A stretch of DNA of 64,000 nucleotides from Cricetomys ansorgei (Eukaryota; Chordata; Mammalia; Rodentia; Nesomyidae). The stretch covers positions 72,397,501 through 72,461,500 of the forward strand of contig JAMJFZ010000199.1 in NCBI GenBank assembly GCA_026225945.1. The letters run 5' to 3'. The position numbers were made by a program, and so were the translations under genes. The stretch's first letter is position 1, and the number at the start of each line of letters is the position of its first letter. A model generated the notes under the pieces. It was given only the letters and a program-made list of their open reading frames with translations. It did not search any database and had not been told where the DNA came from. Positions 59,330 through 64,000 of this stretch are shown piece after piece.

Positions 59330-61185
59330 AAGAAGCAACAAAAATGAGGGGCCCCAGTGCTCCCAGAGTCGCTCAGCCTGCTCTCAGAGGGTTCACGGAT
59401 ATTCTTTCCCTTCATAACCAGAGTCTTCTCTGTCCTTTGTTATGCTATTTATCTGTCAGTGCCCACTCTCCCCAAGGCAGAGAAGTTGATAAGCAGAGAA
59501 AGTCCCCATTCTCCATTCTTTGGCCCCCAGTAAAGCCTTGCACTAACCTGGTGGTGGGCCGCAGCTAGGTGCTAACATGGGCCTCTTGAAAGGGCCTGAG
59601 GCTCAGCTTGTAGAAAGGTTGTTCCAGGAAGGTCAGAGGCTATGGGGGAAGTGAGATGGAGTCTGCCCTGCCCTGCCCTGCTCCTGGCCAGCTGTGCAAC
59701 CCTGATAGGAGCCCTCTTCTCCCCAGCTGGGCCTGTACCAGAATTCAGCAAAGCCTCTCCTGGACCTCAGGGCATCCTCCTTGGGCAGGGAAGGAGTGAA
59801 GACAGCTTGCTCCTTCTAAGAAGTCTGTGATGGCCTCTCATGGTCAGGTTGAAGTCCGAGAGCCTGCTGCAGCCCCTCTCCCCTGCTTCCACCATACACC
59901 TTCGAGGCCATCCTGCCCTAGGGACCATGACACCTCCATGTCTCTACCATAGTGAGACATTTCCTGTTTGTTCTTTTTGCTCCCTCACCTTCCCCACAGT
60001 CCCCATGGCACTTGGTTCCCAATGTCTGCTGTCTCCTGTGCCCACTGTAGAGACCCAAACCCATCCCACAGGTGGGCAGTGGCTTCTGGGGGTCAGTAAC
60101 ACAGATGATCTGTCCACCAGTTGTAAACATGGGCTCTTGGTGGGCAGAGAGGAGACCAACACTCTGTGACCAAAGCACCAAGTGTGACCTTAAAAAGCTA
60201 CATTAGGGGCACAAACCTAGAATCCCAGCGCTTGGGAAGCTGAGACTAGGCTCTGTGGAGAGTTCCAGGCTAGCCTGGGGTTCCTAGGAAGATGCTGTCT
60301 CAAAAAACTAGAGAACAAGCAAGCAAAAGATCTGAGTTAGCCTGTACCTCTTCGCATTCTGAGTCTCCCCACACACACAACCATGGTCTACCCAGTGGTC
60401 TTATGATCACAGAGCTGGAATGGCTCTGTGGATAATGTTTGGCAACGTGACCTTCTTAGTCCTCACACCTGGTCCCCTTGCCGATCCAGACATCCAGGAC
60501 AGCCTCTGCTTCCTGCTCCATCCCTCACAGACTGATGCCAGGAGTCATGGGAGATGTAGGCCTGTGATCCAGCTGATGAGTCTGGCACCCTTGGCAAATC
60601 ACCCCACTAATGGGGTCTCAGTTTCCCCCACTGGAACTGAAACAGAACAGATGCTCAAAGGAGGATTGGATGACAGTCCTATGGGTATCTTATATCTCAG
60701 GAGCCAGACTGTGTTCCCATCAGACAAGCAGGGTGGAGCCAAGACTCAAACTGAGATAGAGAGACATTCTGACATGTGACACTTGGGATCCGCTCTTTTG
60801 GCTTGTGGTTATTTTGGGGTCATTTTTTTTCTGTAATCTCCCTTTCACCAATTCTTCGTCTTTTATCAGGATTGGCATTAACTCAATAGCCAAACAAAAC
60901 TACTGTGAGGTGCAGAACCAGGTAAATATCTGAGCAGCAATCCTGCAGTGATGGGGGCCCTCTGATTAGAGTGTGGAATAGACCAGAACACAGTCTCTCA
61001 GACAGCCTTAGGTGGGGCCTGGATAGGACTGCAGACTCACTTGGCAGGATAGGACACAGAGGTCTTTAATCCAGAAACTCCAGGACATCTGAAAATCTGC
61101 TATACAACAGCTCAGCTCAACGAATGACATTCCCCCCGCCCCGATGTCCACCCCAGTGCAGGGTTGGCATCTCAGCCTAAATCTT
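59330..61185. other. Sequence upstream of the third APOL gene; B1-like SINE at about 60195-60310
   Basis: The SINE has AACCTAGAATCCCAGCGCTTGG. The rest has no recognised gene. Confidence 0.35.
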
Positions 61186-61189
61186 TGGT

Positions 61190-62070
61190 TCACTAGCAAT
61201 TACAGCCACCAGGTTCCAAATGCAAAGGAAGCAGCCCTGCAACTGATGAGCAAGCCAAGCAGAATGGCAGCACCACCTAGTGGAGGGTGGAGGAATCAGC
61301 AGCCAAAGCACCTGGCCGCCATGGTTACCCCCATCCCAGCACACAGACAAGCTGAACACTGGATGCCCCAGAACAGGGACCACCTCTATGCTGGACTCAC
61401 TTTCTCTAGAGAATGCGGGAGGGAACAGGGATCTTCCAAATGAGCACATGGCATACGGCTCCTGGAGTACCTGAGACGTCAGCACAAACCTGCCAGGACT
61501 GCAAAACACAGGAAGGGGAACCATATTCCACAGTGACAGCCCTGAATGACAGCCACTGCAGCCTAGCCACTAGCCTCACTCAGACAACCGACTGTCCTGC
61601 CTCTCTCAGATGGGCCATCATGTCTCTAAACATGTCAGCTTTAAGGTTAAGAACTAAGTATACAGATGACAGAATCTAGACTGTGATTATCAAACTTTGG
61701 TGATGCAGCACAGGTAACATTGCTCAGTTTGATGACATGATGTCAGGAGCATCAGACACATTTGCTGAGTGAACTCAACAGTTTTGGTTTTCCGATTTCA
61801 AACAGGATGAGTAATTGACCCAAGAGGCTTATGTTCTCCTCAAGACTCTGTTGTGTGCTTAGGAGATGCTGCGGTGTTTTAACCAGAGAGGATCCAGCTT
61901 CAAGTTCAGCAGATACCCCAAGGGGGGGGGGGGGGGGGGGGAGGAGACAGGAGGCTGGAGAGGAGGGTGGGGAGCTACCTCACAAGGGAGCTCTGCAGCA
62001 CCTACCCAGGGTGCCACACTACCCAGTCACTAAGGCTGATTGGCTGATGTCAGTGTCATACCACAGCATG
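61190..62070 (+). repeat. APOL upstream unit, copy 3
   Basis: Homologous to copies 1 and 2. It lies upstream of the third APOL gene and contains a run of about 20 G at 61922-61941. Confidence 0.6.
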
Positions 62071-62184
62071 GCCTTGAAATTCATACCATTTGGCTGTAAC
62101 CAGAATGGAGGCTGTAGTGGATGTTGGTACAGCTGAGGACCTTGGGTTATACTTGTATGGGCACTTGAATCCAGTGCCAAGGGG

Positions 62185-62505
62185 CTAGAGAGATGGCTCA
62201 GTGGTTAAGAACAGTCACTGCTCTTCTGAAGGTCCTAGGTTCAATTCCCAGCACCCACATGGCAGCTCACAACTGCCTGATGCCTCTTCTGTGTAGACGT
62301 ACATTCAGACAAAGCACCCATATACACAAAATGCGTTAATAAAATTTCCAGTGGTTAAGAGGATTGACTGCCCTTCTAGGGGTCGGGAGTTCAATTCCCA
62401 GCAACCACATGGTGGCTCACAACCATAATGGGATCAGATGCCCTCTTCTGGCATGCAGGTATACGTGCAGATAGAGCATTCATATAAATAATCTTTAAAA
62501 AAAAA
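62185..62505 (+). repeat. Two adjacent B2 SINEs
   Basis: The first starts GGGGCTAGAGAGATGGCTCA and ends AATAAAATTT at about 62345. The second starts at CCAGTGGTTAAGAGG and ends in an A-run near 62505. Confidence 0.9.
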
Positions 62506-62544
62506 AAAAACTAGTGCCAAGTGTTCTTTTAAGAGACACATAGA

Positions 62545-62690
62545 AAGGGCTGGCAAGATGGTTCAGTGGATAAAGGCACTTGCTGCCAAGCTTGATGACC
62601 TGAGTTCGATTCCCCCAGACCCATGCGGTATCAAATAGGAAGAGAACCTACTCCTCCAAGGTGTCTGCTGGCCTAAAGGTGGTCATGTAC
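62545..62690 (+). repeat. B3 SINE
   Basis: GGGCTGGCAAGATGGTTCAGTG and GATGACCTGAGTTCGATTCC. Confidence 0.85.
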
Positions 62691-62812
62691 ACACAGCTTT
62701 AATCCCAGCACTTGGGAGACACAGGCAGGCAGATCTCTGTGAGTTCAAAGCCAGCCTGGTCTACAGAGCTCGTTTCAGGACACCCCTTCTTGAAAAACCT
62801 AGTTAACTAGTT
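62690..62812 (+). repeat. B1 SINE
   Basis: CAGCTTTAATCCCAGCACTTGG and AAAGCCAGCCTGGTCTACAG. Confidence 0.88.
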
Positions 62813-62814
62813 AA

Positions 62815-63018
62815 TGGACTGAAGAGGTGACTCAGTGGCGTAGAGCACTATGTCTTGCAGACTGGCGTTCAATTTCTAGCACCCACAAGGTGGCTCACAA
62901 CCCAGGTTGGGGGGAGGGAGCGGTGTATGCCCTCTTCTGACCACTGCGGCACTGGGCATGCAAGAGAAGCACAGACATACAGACAAAACATTCATACATA
63001 CACATTAAAAAATCTTTA
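62815..63018 (+). repeat. B2 SINE
   Basis: GAGGTGACTCAGTGGCGTAGAG head, TGCCCTCTTCTGACC, and AT-rich end. Confidence 0.8.
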
Positions 63019-63389
63019 TTTTTTTTTTTAATTTAAAGACAGGGAGATACTGGTGTGGTGCTGCCACAGGCCAAGGAATACATGGACCCACCAGATCTTG
63101 TCTGGAGCTTGATACCTCAGCTTTGAACTTGAGAGTTGTAAGCCAGCTGGCATATGGCAATGCTACAAAACCCTAAGAAAGATCCACCATGGGCTGGCCT
63201 GTGAGACAGGACTTCCCCCATTTTACTCAGGCAGGGAATGAAGCATCCACAGGGTTAGAGCAAGGACCCCTATCTCCATCATCCAGGCTGGACACCCCTG
63301 CAGGTCCCTGGCACACATCTGAATCCCCTGGAGGGCTGGGTCCAGAACCTGAGGCAACAGGTCTGCAGCGGGTCTAAGATTGTACGCTA

Positions 63390-63585
63390 AGGTTAAGAGC
63401 ACACTGGCTGCTCTGGCAGAGGGCTGAGGTTTGATTCTCAGCACCCACATGGCGGGTGGCTCACAGCTGTCTTAGACTTGCCTTAGATCTGATGCTCTCT
63501 TCTGATTCCACGGGGACCAGCTACACGTGTGGCAAACACATACACACAGACAAAACATTCATACAATAAAAATAAAGACACTGAA
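63390..63585 (+). repeat. B2 SINE
   Basis: GGTTAAGAGCACACTGGCTGC, CAGCACCCACATGGCGG and an AATAAAAATAAAG tail. Confidence 0.85.
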
Positions 63586-64000
63586 AGAAAAAAGTCCATT
63601 CTAACTCTGCCAGCTGTTGTGGCCAGTCCGTTGGCTTAGCCAGGCCAGCTCTTATCCCAAGCTTCCTTCACAAAAACCTAACAAGAGAAATCAACACTAT
63701 TAGAGTCAAGGGCTGGAGATAGGGATCTTATAAGCACAAGGCCTTAGACTCCAAGCCCAGTGCTGCAAATACATACGAGTAACAAGAAAACTAAAACGTG
63801 AAGAGCCACGCTTAAGCATGAGCAGGTAACTGATGAAAACAGCAAAGACGAGCATAATAACCCGTGTGTGCATCTAGCAGGATCCAGGCTGCTCCACACA
63901 CGGCCTCATTCTCTCCTCTTCCCATTAGACCCGACTCTCCCAGGACTTGACTGCGCTTCTCTGACAGTTTTGCCTGTGCACATCGGGCTTCGTCCACTAC

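Overview
This is genomic DNA of a muroid rodent (mouse, rat, hamster or vole type). The evidence is the repeat content: B1, B2, B3 and B4-like SINEs, rodent MaLR (MT/ORR1-like) LTRs, a URR1-type DNA transposon, rodent L1 3' ends and many microsatellites. The species cannot be fixed from the sequence. Nothing is organised like a bacterial genome; genes are split by GT-AG introns and most long reading frames are repeat-derived.

The host genes belong to the apolipoprotein L (APOL) family. Two complete genes, each with a 336-codon reading frame over three coding exons, lie head to head on a large inverted duplication: a minus-strand copy (coding exons between 5519 and 9847) and a plus-strand copy (37467-41122). 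The arms pair roughly as 5060-13730 with 33603-41600, plus an inner piece 15570-16270 with 31012-32730. Each arm carries the same putative promoter: an interferon-response-like element, a TATA-like box and a short first exon ending in a consensus donor. A third complete APOL gene of 348 codons lies on the minus strand (52420-55939). An orphan frameshifted APOL exon 2 lies at 44756-44881. A unit upstream of the minus-strand genes occurs three times in direct orientation (about 1-720, 14680-15600, 61190-62070), showing that the locus grew by repeated duplication.

Between the two arms, on the minus strand, is a nearly full-length endogenous retrovirus (21651-30793) with two LTRs, a 6-bp target-site duplication, a lysine-tRNA-type primer site, a polypurine tract and recognisable gag, dUTPase/protease, pol and env. 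Gag-pro-pol is of type-D betaretrovirus kind, while env is of gammaretrovirus kind, so the element is a mosaic. It is broken by several frameshifts, a stop, and a tandem duplication of about 195 bp, so it is a defective relic.

The middle of the inverted duplication (16.0-21.6 kb and 30.8-33.6 kb) is a patchwork. One ancient L1 fragment occurs both without and with a younger L1 insertion, which allows the rearrangements to be ordered. The remaining sequence is introns, SINE clusters (densest at 53.5-54.6 kb and 62.1-63.6 kb), simple repeats, and intergenic stretches in which I see no gene.
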